A stretch of 64,000 nucleotides of DNA from Bradyrhizobium tropiciagri (lineage in GTDB: Bacteria > Pseudomonadota > Alphaproteobacteria > Rhizobiales > Xanthobacteraceae): contig NZ_JAFCKH010000007.1 of NCBI RefSeq assembly GCF_018130505.1, positions 372,001 to 436,000 on the forward strand. Reading direction: 5' to 3'. Positions within the stretch are counted from its first letter, which is position 1. The number at the start of each line of letters is the position of its first letter. The position numbers and the translations under genes are program-made. Below, in pieces: positions 55,066 through 64,000 of the stretch. The notes under the pieces were generated by a model, which was not told where the DNA came from, made no database searches, and worked only from the letters and a program-made list of their open reading frames with translations.

Positions 55066-55335
55066 GGCGTCTCCCCATGGCGCCTGTTTCATTGTTCTTG
55101 ACCGGCGGGCGTTGCGCCAGCACTCCACCGATGGCTGCGAAGCTATCGTTGCAGCGTTGCGAACGACAAGCCTGCTTCGGCGCGGGGCTCGTCTGCATTC
55201 ACGCGATAAGCAAGGCGCTTGCCGCTGCGCACAAAATCGTGGTGCGAAAGTCCGATTGGCCGGTTCGGGACGTTGACACACGGCCTGTCGATCGCCGAGC
55301 CTTGCGTTCCAGGACGTTCACGGGCCCCAAGCGGG

Positions 55336-55587
55336 ATGGATGAGAAGCGCAAACATCCGCGTACCGAGGTCAACCAACCCGCCTACATTTCATCGGGCGG
55401 TTCGGTGATGCACTGCATCATCGTGAACATCTCACCCGAAGGGGCCGCCATCGAGGTCGATAATTCGGCCTTTGTGCCCCATCGCTTTCGCCTCGTGATG
55501 GCTGATGACGCGTCGGTCGTCTATGAGTGCCAGGTGATCTGGACCAAGAAGAACCGGATTGGACTGAGCTTCGTGGCGACCGCCTGA
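55336..55587 (+). CDS. small PilZ domain protein
   Basis: The 83-residue protein is a lone PilZ domain. The start at 55336 gives MDEKRKHPRTEVNQPAYI, with the N-terminal Arg-x3-Arg pattern (RKHPR). Then the conserved NISPEGAAIEV strand corresponds to the DxSxxG motif with Asn replacing Asp, and GLSFV closes the barrel. It likely binds c-di-GMP and acts as an effector, consistent with the diguanylate cyclase near 7.5 kb. It is divergent from the MFS gene, and a 270-base gap with no gene lies between them. Confidence 0.85.
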   Translation: MDEKRKHPRTEVNQPAYISSGGSVMHCIIVNISPEGAAIEVDNSAFVPHRFRLVMADDASVVYECQVIWTKKNRIGLSFVATA

Positions 55588-55690
55588 GCGCAACGACTGC
55601 GAATCCCAGGGCGGGGACGCCCAAGGGACGCGCAAGAACGATCGTGCTAGGCTGTAAAGTGTCGTTGCTGGAACTGCTGGTGATGCGCCA

Positions 55691-56422
55691 ATGACTCCGG
55701 AACCTGCCACGATCTGCCTCGGCTGCTGGCAAAACCTGCGCGTGCCGATTCCGCTGCGCGGCCCGTTGTCGGCGCCCTTCCGCCTGTTCGGGGTCAGGCC
55801 CAGCCGTATGAACCCCAATACATGCACGATCTGCGAGATGGCTTTCTCGAAGATCATGAAGGCGCGCGCCGTCACCATCGATGCCAGCATCCTGTTCGCC
55901 GACCTGCGCGGCTACACCACGCTGACGCAGACCATCGCGCCGGGCGGGCTGACATCGCTGCTCGATGCGTTCTACGACGACTGCGCCGCCGCGATCTGGC
56001 GCTATGACGGCCTCCTCAACAAGACGATCGGCGATGCCGTGTTCGCGATCTTCAACTTTCCGGTCAAGCGGGACGACCATCCTGTGCAGGCCTTGCTGGC
56101 GGCGCGCCAGATCCAGCGCAGCTTTCAGCACAGGCACGACGCGCTGGTGCAGGCGATCGGCGCAGGTAACATCGAGCTCGGCATCGGAATCGGGATTGAT
56201 AGCGGCGATACGAATTTCGGGGAGTTCGGCCAGGCCCATCGCGACCTGACGGCCATCGGGACGGTGGTCAATCGCGCCGCACGCGCCCAGGCGATGGCGA
56301 AAGCCGGCGAGATCCTCGTCACCACGGCTGTCCGCGAGCGAACCCGCGACATGATCACGGCCACCGGTTCCGACTATGCGTTGAAGGGCTTCGACGAGCC
56401 CGTCACATTGTTTCCGGCGTGA
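55691..56422 (+). CDS. class III adenylate cyclase with zinc-ribbon-like N-terminus
   Basis: The 243-residue protein has two CxxC pairs at its N-terminus (Cys9/Cys12 and Cys45/Cys48, in NPNTCTICE), which probably bind zinc. A class III cyclase domain (about 60-240) follows. Metal-binding Asp71 lies in LFADLRGYTT, and a second Asp in KTIGDAVFAIF. The VVNRAARAQAMAKAGEI stretch carries the conserved Asn and Arg, so it should be active. The CxxC-cyclase layout is common in Bradyrhizobium. Unlike the WGR-like cyclase at 6 kb, its catalytic Asn is intact. Confidence 0.9.
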   Translation: MTPEPATICLGCWQNLRVPIPLRGPLSAPFRLFGVRPSRMNPNTCTICEMAFSKIMKARAVTIDASILFADLRGYTTLTQTIAPGGLTSLLDAFYDDCAAAIWRYDGLLNKTIGDAVFAIFNFPVKRDDHPVQALLAARQIQRSFQHRHDALVQAIGAGNIELGIGIGIDSGDTNFGEFGQAHRDLTAIGTVVNRAARAQAMAKAGEILVTTAVRERTRDMITATGSDYALKGFDEPVTLFPA

Positions 56423-56443
56423 AATTGACGCAGCGCAAAAGAC

Positions 56444-56487
56444 GACGGCCTCGGCGCGTCCTTTTAGGATTACGCGCCGAAGCCGTC
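56444..56487. terminator. 16-base stem-loop between the cyclase and helicase genes
   Basis: GACGGCCTCGGCGCGT pairs with ACGCGCCGAAGCCGTC with one mismatch around a 12-base loop. It lies between convergent genes. There is no long T-run, so termination efficiency is uncertain. Confidence 0.45.
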
Positions 56488-56572
56488 AGGGATGTCGTTT
56501 GCCGATTACGAACGCCGGGTGAACGCAGCGAAGGCGGGTTCGTTCCGGCCGGTTCAAAATTTTCGGGCGCTG

Positions 56573-58642
56573 TCAGCGCCACATGCCGCGCATCCTGGCG
56601 CGGATGTCGATCGGCGGGGCGCGGTTGGCCGATCCGGGTTCCGCCGCGGCCGCGCGCGGCCAGACGGTTCGCTCGAACGCCGGCAGCAGCTTCTCCGGGA
56701 TGAAGCGGGTGCGCGAGGCATACATGTGGCGATCGCCCTTGGCGGCCTGGCCGTGGACGAAGAAGCGTTGCGGCACCATCAGGTGCAGGTCGTCCTTGGC
56801 GCGGGTCATCGCGACGTAGAGCAGACGGCGTTCCTCCTCCAGCTCCGCCGAGGTGCCGGCGCCGAGATCGGACGGCATGCAGCCATCGACCACGTTGAGC
56901 ACATAGACGGACGTCCACTCCTGGCCCTTGGCGGAATGGATCGTCGACAAGATCAGATAGTCCTCGTCGAGCAGCGGCACGCCGGCCTGGTCGCTGGTCG
57001 CATCCGGCGGATCGAGCGTCAACTCGGTGAGGAAACGTTCGCGCGACGGATAGCCGCTCGCGATCTGCTCGAGCTGGATCAGGTCGGCGCGGCGGACCTC
57101 GCTGTCCTCATGGATGCGGTCGAGATGCGGCTCGTACCACAGCCGCGCGCGTTCGAGATCGACCGGCCATTCCGAGTAGCGCAGGTTCTCCATGGTTTCG
57201 ACGAATAGCCGCCAATCGGCGCCGGCGCGGGGCGGGGCAGGCAGCGCGACCAGCGCGGCGATCGGATCGGCAGCCTCCGCCAGGCGGTCGAGCACGCGCT
57301 GTGCCGAGGCCGGCCCGACGCCCGGCAACAGATGCAGGATCCGGAAGCCGGCGACGCGGTCGCGCGGATTGGCCGCGAAGCGCAACAGCGCCAGCATGTC
57401 CTTGACATGGGCGGCGTCGAGGAATTTCAGGCCGCCGAATTTCACGAAGGGGATGTTGCGCCGCGTCAGCTCGATCTCCAGCGGCCCGGAATGCGAGGAG
57501 GTGCGGAACAGCACGGCCTGGTGCTTGAGCAGCGCGCCTTCCTCGCGGTTCGCCAGCACTTGCTCGACGATGTAGCGGGCCTGATCGGCCTCGTCGCGGA
57601 TGGTGACGAGCAGCGGCTTGCGCGTCGAAACCCGGTCGGTCCACAGGTTCTTGGTGAAGCGTTCCTTGGCGAGCGAGATCACGCCGTTCGCCGCGGACAG
57701 GATCGGTTGCGTGGAGCGATAGTTGCGGTCGAGCGTGACGAGCTCCGCCGTGGGACTGAACTGGCTCGGGAAGTCGAGGATGTTGCGCACGGTCGCGGCG
57801 CGGAACGAGTAGATCGACTGCGCGTCGTCGCCGACCACCGTGAGCCCGTGCCCTTTGGGCTTCAGCGCGAGCAGGATCGATGACTGCAGGCGGTTGGTGT
57901 CCTGATATTCGTCGACCATCACATGATCGAAGCGGCTGCCGATCTCTTCGGCGAGCGCGGCGTCGGTGACCATCTGCGCCCAGTAGAGCAGGAGGTCGTC
58001 GTAGTCGAGCACGTTCTGCTGCTGCTTGGTCTCGACATAGGCCGCAAACAGCCGCTTCAGTTCGCCGGCCCAGCCCGCGCACCAGGGGAAGAACTGGCCG
58101 AGCACCGCCTCGATCGGCATCTCCGCGTTGACGCAGCGCGAGTAGATCGCAACGCAGGTGCCTTTGGTCGGAAACCGACTTTCGGTCCGCGACAGGCCGA
58201 GGTCGTGGCGGACCAGGTTCATCAGGTCGGCGGAGTCCTCGCGGTCGTGGATCGAAAACGCAGGATCGAGGCCGATGCGTTCGGAGAATTCGCGCAGCAG
58301 CCGCGCGCCGATGCCGTGGAACGTGCCGGCCCAGCTCAGCGCGTCAGTCATGACGCCGGCGCGGTCGCCGAGCACCCGGCGCGCGATGCGCTCGACACGC
58401 GTCGCCATTTCGCCGGCCGCGCGCCGCGAAAAGGTCATCAGCAGGATGCGGCGCGGATCGGCGCCTGCGACGATCAGATGTGCGACGCGATGCGCCAGCG
58501 TGTTGGTCTTGCCGGAGCCTGCGCCGGCGATCACAAGCAGCGGAGCGCCAATGGTTCCGCCGGGCCCGATGCCGTGCTCGACCGCACGGCGCTGCTCGGG
58601 ATTGAGCGCATCGAGATAGCTTGCGTTGGCAGGATCAGGCAC
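56573..58642 (-). CDS. UvrD/PcrA-type superfamily 1 DNA helicase
   Basis: The 689-residue helicase has all SF1A motifs. Walker A is VIAGAGSGKTNTLAHR (about 37-52), motif II VMVDEYQDTNRLQ, motif III VVGDDAQSIYSFR, motif IV LDRNYRSTQPIL, motif V TIHSAKGQEWTSV, and motif VI VAMTRAKDDLHL. It unwinds DNA 3' to 5' and acts in repair or restart. Its length is shorter than classical UvrD (about 720) and its tail is divergent, so it is a UvrD-family paralogue rather than UvrD itself. The upstream gap to 58754 is 111 bases. Confidence 0.92.
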   Translation of the reverse strand: MPDPANASYLDALNPEQRRAVEHGIGPGGTIGAPLLVIAGAGSGKTNTLAHRVAHLIVAGADPRRILLMTFSRRAAGEMATRVERIARRVLGDRAGVMTDALSWAGTFHGIGARLLREFSERIGLDPAFSIHDREDSADLMNLVRHDLGLSRTESRFPTKGTCVAIYSRCVNAEMPIEAVLGQFFPWCAGWAGELKRLFAAYVETKQQQNVLDYDDLLLYWAQMVTDAALAEEIGSRFDHVMVDEYQDTNRLQSSILLALKPKGHGLTVVGDDAQSIYSFRAATVRNILDFPSQFSPTAELVTLDRNYRSTQPILSAANGVISLAKERFTKNLWTDRVSTRKPLLVTIRDEADQARYIVEQVLANREEGALLKHQAVLFRTSSHSGPLEIELTRRNIPFVKFGGLKFLDAAHVKDMLALLRFAANPRDRVAGFRILHLLPGVGPASAQRVLDRLAEAADPIAALVALPAPPRAGADWRLFVETMENLRYSEWPVDLERARLWYEPHLDRIHEDSEVRRADLIQLEQIASGYPSRERFLTELTLDPPDATSDQAGVPLLDEDYLILSTIHSAKGQEWTSVYVLNVVDGCMPSDLGAGTSAELEEERRLLYVAMTRAKDDLHLMVPQRFFVHGQAAKGDRHMYASRTRFIPEKLLPAFERTVWPRAAAAEPGSANRAPPIDIRARMRGMWR

Positions 58643-58753
58643 GAATCACCCCCGCTCGACGCTAACAGACATCGCCACGATTGGGGCCGACGCGCCGGCG
58701 CGGCGGCAAAGAAATTCGATTGACATTGTCGCGCCGCAGAGCACAACCGCGGC

Positions 58754-59011
58754 ATGGTGGACGTATCCAACTCCGACACGCCGTTGAAGGCGACGTTCAA
58801 GGTGCGGCTGAACGGCGAGACGGTGACGCTCGCGACCGTCGGCCAAGCCTATCGCTTCATCACCAATCTCAGCTCGGTCGAATGGATGGAGTTCCGCTCA
58901 CTGCACGATGACGCCGTCGTCGCGCTGGAGCGGGCAGCCGGCAACGCCATGCTGAGCATTCCGGCGACCAACGCGCTACGCGCGCTGTTCGTCCGTTCCA
59001 AGATGCTCTGA
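58754..59011 (+). CDS. DUF982 small protein
   Basis: The 85-residue protein fits the DUF982 pattern: a beta start with GETVTLATVGQAYRFI, then helices with EWMEFRSLHDDAVVALERAAGN, and a closing helix PATNALRALFVRSKML. DUF982 proteins are found almost only in rhizobia and relatives, and their role is unknown. It is a paralogue of the gene at 59207-59461 on the opposite strand (both have TLATVG followed by an amphipathic helix). A TTGACA at 58720-58725 may be part of its promoter. Confidence 0.85.
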   Translation: MVDVSNSDTPLKATFKVRLNGETVTLATVGQAYRFITNLSSVEWMEFRSLHDDAVVALERAAGNAMLSIPATNALRALFVRSKML

Positions 59012-59206
59012 CCGCGCGCTGCGGCGTCGCGACGTCTCGACAAAGAAGAAACGGGCCGCCTTGGCCCTCCCAGGCGGCCCCAGAGTGCGGCCAAAGCGCG
59101 ATCAGCGCCTGGCCGTGATGTGTACCGCCGTTACCTTGTTTGCGGCCATAACGGGGATCGCGTTTATGCAAACGCGGCCGATTCGGCTGTAGCGGCGGCA
59201 CCACAA

Positions 59207-59461
59207 TCAGGCGCCGCCATCGTCAACGAGGCGGTCATACACAAGAGCCGACCGCAAATTGATGGTCGCGATCCTCAGGTAGCGCGGTTCGCGCATTGCG
59301 TTGTTGAACATCATGATTGCCGTCTTCCAGTACGAGCGCTCGCGCTGGTCCACATTCAGCCTGGACAGGTAGTCGGCGGCATCGCCGACCGTGGCGAGCG
59401 TCCGCCCATCCTTCATGATGATCGGGAAGGCGAGCGGCGACCGCTTCTCCAGTTCCAGCAC
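59207..59461 (-). CDS. DUF982-like small protein
   Basis: The open frame reaches a TTG at 59482, but a GTG at 59461 has a strong GGGGGAG ribosome site seven bases upstream, so I start there (84 residues, nearly the same length as its paralogue at 58754). The core is GRTLATVGDAADYLSRLNVDQRERSYW, followed by INLRSALVYDRLV, with the same TLATVG strand. It is convergent with the other DUF982 gene, with 195 bases between the two. Function unknown. Confidence 0.75.
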   Translation of the reverse strand: MLELEKRSPLAFPIIMKDGRTLATVGDAADYLSRLNVDQRERSYWKTAIMMFNNAMREPRYLRIATINLRSALVYDRLVDDGGA

Positions 59462-59569
59462 GTGAAGACTCCCCCGAGGCAAACGGCAACCACGGGAACA
59501 GACCTAGCTGCGCCGACTATATCAAGTGTTAAGGAGCCGCGGCCCGCGGTCCGCGACTTAGCAAGGGGC

Positions 59570-59770
59570 CTAGAACGAGTCCGCCAGCGCGATCTCGGCT
59601 CGGAGAGCGCTGATGCGCCGCTCGGCTTCCTCGAACGTCAGGTCGCGCGCGTACTGGCCGGGTTGATAGGCCTCCTCGGCCAGGCTCCTCAGCCGGACGG
59701 CCTGGGCGCGGGTCATCTGGGCAATGACGCGCTCCGCGACCCCGCCGAATTTCACTGCTGCCATGCTCAT
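59570..59770 (-). CDS. DUF3072-type small protein
   Basis: The 66-residue protein has the DUF3072 core: MTRAQAVRLRSLAEEA (helix), a short link, then LTFEEAERRISALRAEI (helix). It starts at the ATG at 59770 with GAGGTGG about five bases upstream. It is divergent from the gene at 59832, and the 61-base gap contains a LexA-type operator. On this strand TTGTTA and TATTGT, 16 bases apart, could form its promoter, with the operator inside. Function unknown; possibly SOS-induced. Confidence 0.75.
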   Translation of the reverse strand: MSMAAVKFGGVAERVIAQMTRAQAVRLRSLAEEAYQPGQYARDLTFEEAERRISALRAEIALADSF

Positions 59771-59797
59771 ATTCCACCTCGCTGGCCATGTCGTGAC

Positions 59798-59826
59798 TTG
59801 ACAATATGTTCTATTTTTGTTCTAAC
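59798..59826 (+). promoter_or_regulatory. predicted SOS promoter: TTGACA, LexA-type GTTC-N7-GTTC and -10 box
   Basis: TTGACA is at 59798-59803, GTTC at 59808-59811 and GTTC at 59819-59822 with seven bases between, and TCTAAC at 59821-59826 as -10, at the ideal 17-base spacing. This reproduces exactly the layout at 5598-5626. The operator serves two divergent small genes. Transcription from the rightward promoter would begin near 59833, at the ATG of the next gene, implying a leaderless or nearly leaderless message. Confidence 0.75.
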
Positions 59827-59831
59827 AAGCC

Positions 59832-60173
59832 ATGGACAACAAAATCAACGAAATTCGGCGGAAGATCAGCACCTTGCGCGCTGAGATGACGCTGGTCGAG
59901 GCGACGATCCGCGACCAGGTCAATCGCGACGTCGATTGCAGCGAGGCGTCGTACCGGCTGATGGCGATGCGGGCCGAGGTGGCCGAGTTAATCGGCCGCT
60001 GGCGGGCGGCCGGGGGCAGCGCTTCCCTGCCGACCGTTCGTGAGCGCTTGAGCCGGACTTATGGAGATCGCGCCTCTACCGATCGCATCTCCGCCGATCG
60101 CCCAATCGCCAAGGCAAAGCCGGGCGAGGGCAAGCCCACCGCAGGCTCGGGCCGAGGCCACGCCAAAGTCTGA
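59832..60173 (+). CDS. 113-residue helical protein under a LexA-type operator
   Basis: The ATG at 59832 lies at the predicted transcription start, and no ribosome site precedes it. The N-terminal 70 residues are a charged helical region, likely coiled coil, with heptad-like NKINEIRRKISTLRAEMTL and MAMRAEVAELIGRWRAAGG. The C-terminal 40 residues are a basic, Gly/Lys-rich disordered tail. No family recognised. Divergent from the DUF3072 gene, with which it shares the operator. Confidence 0.65.
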   Translation: MDNKINEIRRKISTLRAEMTLVEATIRDQVNRDVDCSEASYRLMAMRAEVAELIGRWRAAGGSASLPTVRERLSRTYGDRASTDRISADRPIAKAKPGEGKPTAGSGRGHAKV

Positions 60174-60343
60174 AAGCTTCGCCGGTGCCCGCCGGCGCGC
60201 CATGTCGCAGGCTGACGCGGCCTGAAGAAGGTTTCGCGGCGGGAACCAAGCTGCGGGATCGGCATTTTCTCGTCGTGTGGTCCGACTCCATGGCAGCCTC
60301 AAATGCAATGATCGCCGATCCGACCGTGCGACCACGGGCATCG

Positions 60344-60526
60344 ATGAATGACGATCGCAGTCCGCTGCTGACGCTGATCTCCTGCATCAGCTGCCACAGG
60401 ACGATGCGGCTCGAGACCAGCTATCCGGGCAGCGAGGGCAAGGACATCATCCAGTACCGCTGCATGCGGTGCGGGCGCATCGAACGGGTGCTGCTGGTGC
60501 GCCGCAGCTGGCCGGCGGAATCCTAA
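60344..60526 (+). CDS. 60-residue zinc-ribbon-like protein
   Basis: The ATG at 60344 gives MNDDRSPLLTLISCISCHRT, and later IQYRCMRCGRIERVLL. Two CxxC pairs separated by about 27 residues make a zinc-ribbon fold likely. The open frame continues upstream to 60185, but the preceding part is low in conservation features. The ribosome site is weak, so the start is uncertain. Such ribbons are common small rhizobial proteins of unknown role. It is the last of the small-gene cluster. Confidence 0.65.
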   Translation: MNDDRSPLLTLISCISCHRTMRLETSYPGSEGKDIIQYRCMRCGRIERVLLVRRSWPAES

Positions 60527-60614
60527 CTCCCGCCGAGCGGAAGCGCATCGGGTTGGCCCAAATCGGGGGGGGCAGGCGCTCCGCTCCTTTCGGAGCACGC
60601 CTTCACAGCGGGCG

Positions 60615-62594
60615 TTAGCACCGGACCTTGGCTTGCGCGCGCGGCAGGCCGGCTTTCGCTCGCGGCGCGTCGTTTTCAACCGCAACGGCATCGGCCGCAG
60701 TAACGGACGGGCCGCCGGTCAGTTTTGCTAGTTCGCGGCTCAGCTCGTGAATGCGGAACGGCTTGCGTAAGACGGGAAAATCGGACCGCACCTCGCGCGC
60801 GCTGTTGCTGTAGCCGGTGGTCAGCAGGATCGGCAATTCGGGCTTCTTGTCCCGGATCGCGCGCGCAAGCTTGAGGCCGTCCATCTTGCCGGGCATGACG
60901 ATGTCGCTGAACACGACGTCGATCCCGTTGTTCTCGAGCTCCTGCAAGGCGCCTTCGGCACTCGATGCCCAGCGCACGGTGTAGCCGAGCTGTTCAAGCA
61001 GACCGGTGCTCGCGTCGGCGACCGCGGGGTTGTCCTCGATCAGCAGGATCGTGGCGGACTTATGCGGGACGGATTCCTGGGTCTCGGGATGAGCCGCGAG
61101 GGTCCCCCGCGGCAGGTAGATGCTGACGGTGGTGCCTTCGCCGAGCGTGCTCGCGATCTCGACCCTGCCGTCGGCCTGGTGCGCAAAGCCGTGGACCTGG
61201 GACAGGCCGAGGCCGGTGCCCTTGCCGACGGGCTTGGTGGTGAAGAACGGATCGAAGACACGGCCCAGCACGTCGCCCGGAATGCCTTCGCCGCTATCGG
61301 AGACGCTGACGACCACCTGGTCCACCGCGGGCGCGTTGTGGGCCGAGACGGTCAGCGTACCGCCTTCGGGCATCGCGTCCCTGGCATTGACCACCAGATT
61401 GATCAGCGCGGTTTCGAGCTCGCTGGGGTCGACGAAGATCGGCCAGACATCCGGCTCGACCTCGAGGTTCAACTGGACCTTGCTGCCGAGCGCACTGGTC
61501 AGGACTTGGCGCACCGCCGCGATCCTTTCAGCGACGTTGATCGCTTGCGGGTTGAGGCTTTGCCGCCGCGCGAAGGTGAGAAGCTGGCTGGTCAGCGAGG
61601 CGGCGCGCTGGGACGCCGTCTCGATCGCGCCGAGCGCGAGGCGGCCGCGTTCGCTCGCCACCTCGCGCTTGATCCGATGCAGATTGCCCGAGATGATCAT
61701 CAGCAGGTTGTTGAAGTCGTGCGCGACGCCGCCGGTCAACTGTCCCAGCGCATCCATCTTCTGCGATTCCGCGAGCTGGCGCTGCACCTGCTCCAGCTTC
61801 TGTTGCGCCTCGCGCCGCTCGGAAATGTCGCGAGTGATCTTGGCAAAGCCGACCAGTTCGCCATCGGCGTCACGGATCGGATCGATCACGACGCTGGCCC
61901 AGAAGAACGAGCCGTCCTTGCGGACCCGCCAGCCCTCCTCCACGTAGTGCCCGGTCTCCTCGGCGATCTTGAGCGCACGCGCCGGCTTGCCGGCGGCCTG
62001 GTCGGCCGGCGTGTAGAAGCGCGCAAAGCTCTTGCCGATGATCTCGTCGGGCGTATAGCCCTTGATGCGCTGGCCGCCGGCATTCCAGTTGGCGACGATT
62101 CCCTCGGGTGTCAGCATGTAGAGCGCGTAATCGGTGACGTTGCTCACCAGCAGGCGGAATTTGCTCTCGCTGGCATCGAGATCGGCACGGGCCTGACGCC
62201 GCTCGGTGATGTCGCGGGTCACCATGGCGTAACCCACGAGCTTGCGATTCTCATAAATCGGGTCGATCACCGCGGACATGAAGAATGTCGAGCCGTCCTT
62301 GCGGACGCGCCAGCCCTCGGTCGCCAGATGCTTGGTCTTGCGGGCGGCCCGCAGGTGCTGGCCGGGAAGGTCGGATGTGCGGTCCTCCGGCAGGTAGAAC
62401 AGCGAAAAATGCTTGCCCAGAATGCCCCTGGCCTTGTGGCCCGTGATGCGTTCGGCGCCCTTATTCCAGTTGATGACGCGTCCGTCCGCATCGAGCATGC
62501 AGATCGCATAGTCGACGACGCCTCCGGCCAGGAGCCGGAAATTGCGCTCGCTTTCGAAAATACCCCGCTCGAGGCGTTCCGACTTTTTAACCAT
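60615..62594 (-). CDS. PAS-PAS hybrid sensor histidine kinase with receiver domain
   Basis: The 659-residue soluble protein has two PAS domains with PAC motifs (about 15-135 and 140-260; both contain GWRVRKDGS, so they arose by duplication). An HWE-independent HisKA-type kinase core follows, with phospho-acceptor His292 in GGVAHDFNNLLMI and ATPase motifs VVNARDAMPEGG, DSGEGIP and GKGTGLGLSQVHG. A C-terminal receiver (about 515-630) has Asp564 in FSDIVMPG. No transmembrane helix is seen, so it senses an intracellular signal. It is divergent from the multi-HAMP gene, and an inverted-repeat array lies between them. Confidence 0.94.
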   Translation of the reverse strand: MVKKSERLERGIFESERNFRLLAGGVVDYAICMLDADGRVINWNKGAERITGHKARGILGKHFSLFYLPEDRTSDLPGQHLRAARKTKHLATEGWRVRKDGSTFFMSAVIDPIYENRKLVGYAMVTRDITERRQARADLDASESKFRLLVSNVTDYALYMLTPEGIVANWNAGGQRIKGYTPDEIIGKSFARFYTPADQAAGKPARALKIAEETGHYVEEGWRVRKDGSFFWASVVIDPIRDADGELVGFAKITRDISERREAQQKLEQVQRQLAESQKMDALGQLTGGVAHDFNNLLMIISGNLHRIKREVASERGRLALGAIETASQRAASLTSQLLTFARRQSLNPQAINVAERIAAVRQVLTSALGSKVQLNLEVEPDVWPIFVDPSELETALINLVVNARDAMPEGGTLTVSAHNAPAVDQVVVSVSDSGEGIPGDVLGRVFDPFFTTKPVGKGTGLGLSQVHGFAHQADGRVEIASTLGEGTTVSIYLPRGTLAAHPETQESVPHKSATILLIEDNPAVADASTGLLEQLGYTVRWASSAEGALQELENNGIDVVFSDIVMPGKMDGLKLARAIRDKKPELPILLTTGYSNSAREVRSDFPVLRKPFRIHELSRELAKLTGGPSVTAADAVAVENDAPRAKAGLPRAQAKVRC

Positions 62595-62698
62595 TATGAA
62601 TCCTGCCAGCCGTCTCGCAACGCATCCGGCGTAGACTTTGTTCCAAAACGACGACGACCTCGACGCAATACCAAAGGCTTACTTCGGCGGCGCAAAAA

Positions 62699-62729
62699 GT
62701 TCCAGCGATCATTGGAACCTTTGGTTCCA
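62699..62729. promoter_or_regulatory. array of inverted GGTTCCA-type elements between divergent kinase genes
   Basis: GTTCCA at 62699-62704 is inverted as TGGAAC at 62713-62718, and TGGAACC at 62713-62719 is again inverted as GGTTCCA at 62723-62729 around TTT. Three half-sites of alternating orientation lie in the 280-base gap (62595-62874) between the hybrid kinase and the multi-HAMP protein. This fits a site for one or two dimers of a regulator. Confidence 0.45.
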
Positions 62730-62874
62730 TCGGCGATTAACTTGCTCGGTTTGCGTCACAAATCGCGATTCTCCGGTTTTCCTGCTTGAATAGATCACGG
62801 GCAGTCACTCTTATGGTCTTGCTGGCCTATTCCGAGTCTCTGGACTTGCCGTCAGCGCGCGTAGGGAAAATTCC

Positions 62875-64000
<1,126 letters not shown>

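Noticed and set aside
53644-55101. 485-codon open frame on the plus strand
   Set aside because: Antisense to the MFS transporter gene, whose helices and motifs are clear.
55306-55319. GTTC pair upstream of the PilZ gene
   Set aside because: Spacing is six bases, outside the LexA operator rule.

Overview
The window reads as a chromosomal segment of a GC-rich alphaproteobacterium, most likely Bradyrhizobium or a close relative in the Nitrobacteraceae. This rests on several signs: a phosphatidylcholine synthase, a NasT-NasS nitrate/nitrite sensor pair, HspQ, an IalB-family periplasmic protein, CxxC-type class III cyclases, a multi-HAMP kinase, GTTC-N7-GTTC LexA-type boxes, and many dispersed palindromic intergenic repeats. 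No rRNA, tRNA, CRISPR array, insertion sequence or prophage was recognised.

Layout. 0-8.3 kb: a GH17-type membrane glucosidase/transglycosylase, two envelope proteins, glmU, a small gene under a predicted LexA-type box, a cyclase with a WGR-like N-terminus, and a GAF-GGDEF-PilZ-like protein. 8.5-17.7 kb: glmS, a DUF502 membrane protein, recG, and sdhE-mfd. 17.8-23.7 kb: a degenerate GGDEF protein, a YejA-type binding protein followed by a degenerate AMP-ligase-like protein, and an IalB protein with a clear terminator. 24-32 kb: MFS and AEC transporters, hspQ, a UbiH-type hydroxylase, pcs-terC, a quinone oxidoreductase, and an ArgD-like aminotransferase. 32-36.9 kb: small secreted or basic proteins, rimO, nasT-nasS, a 50-residue membrane peptide, and a Gly-Tyr repeat protein. 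37-43.5 kb: pxpBCA (5-oxoproline use), an RraA-like and cupin pair, a DUF2147 protein, and a periplasmic amino-acid-type binding protein. 43.6-50.5 kb: a leftward sugar-type ABC transporter followed by a 2-hydroxyacid dehydrogenase and an amidase. 51-58.6 kb: a Spy-like protein, a VOC/acyl-CoA-dehydrogenase-like/MFS catabolic set, a PilZ protein, a zinc-ribbon-like cyclase, and a UvrD-type helicase. 58.7-60.6 kb: a cluster of five very small genes, one divergent pair sharing a LexA-type box. 60.6-64 kb: a PAS-PAS hybrid kinase and the start of a tandem-HAMP sensor protein cut by the window edge.

How the parts fit. Much of the window is core envelope metabolism (GlmU and GlmS for UDP-GlcNAc, Pcs for phosphatidylcholine) and DNA repair or recombination (RecG, Mfd, UvrD-type helicase). 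Accessory catabolic operons and nucleotide-second-messenger proteins are laid between them. The most notable unlabelled signal is a shared promoter architecture, TTGACA-N4-GTTC-N7-GTTC. It lies before two otherwise unrelated small genes, at 5.6 kb and 59.8 kb, and suggests undescribed small SOS-regulated proteins.
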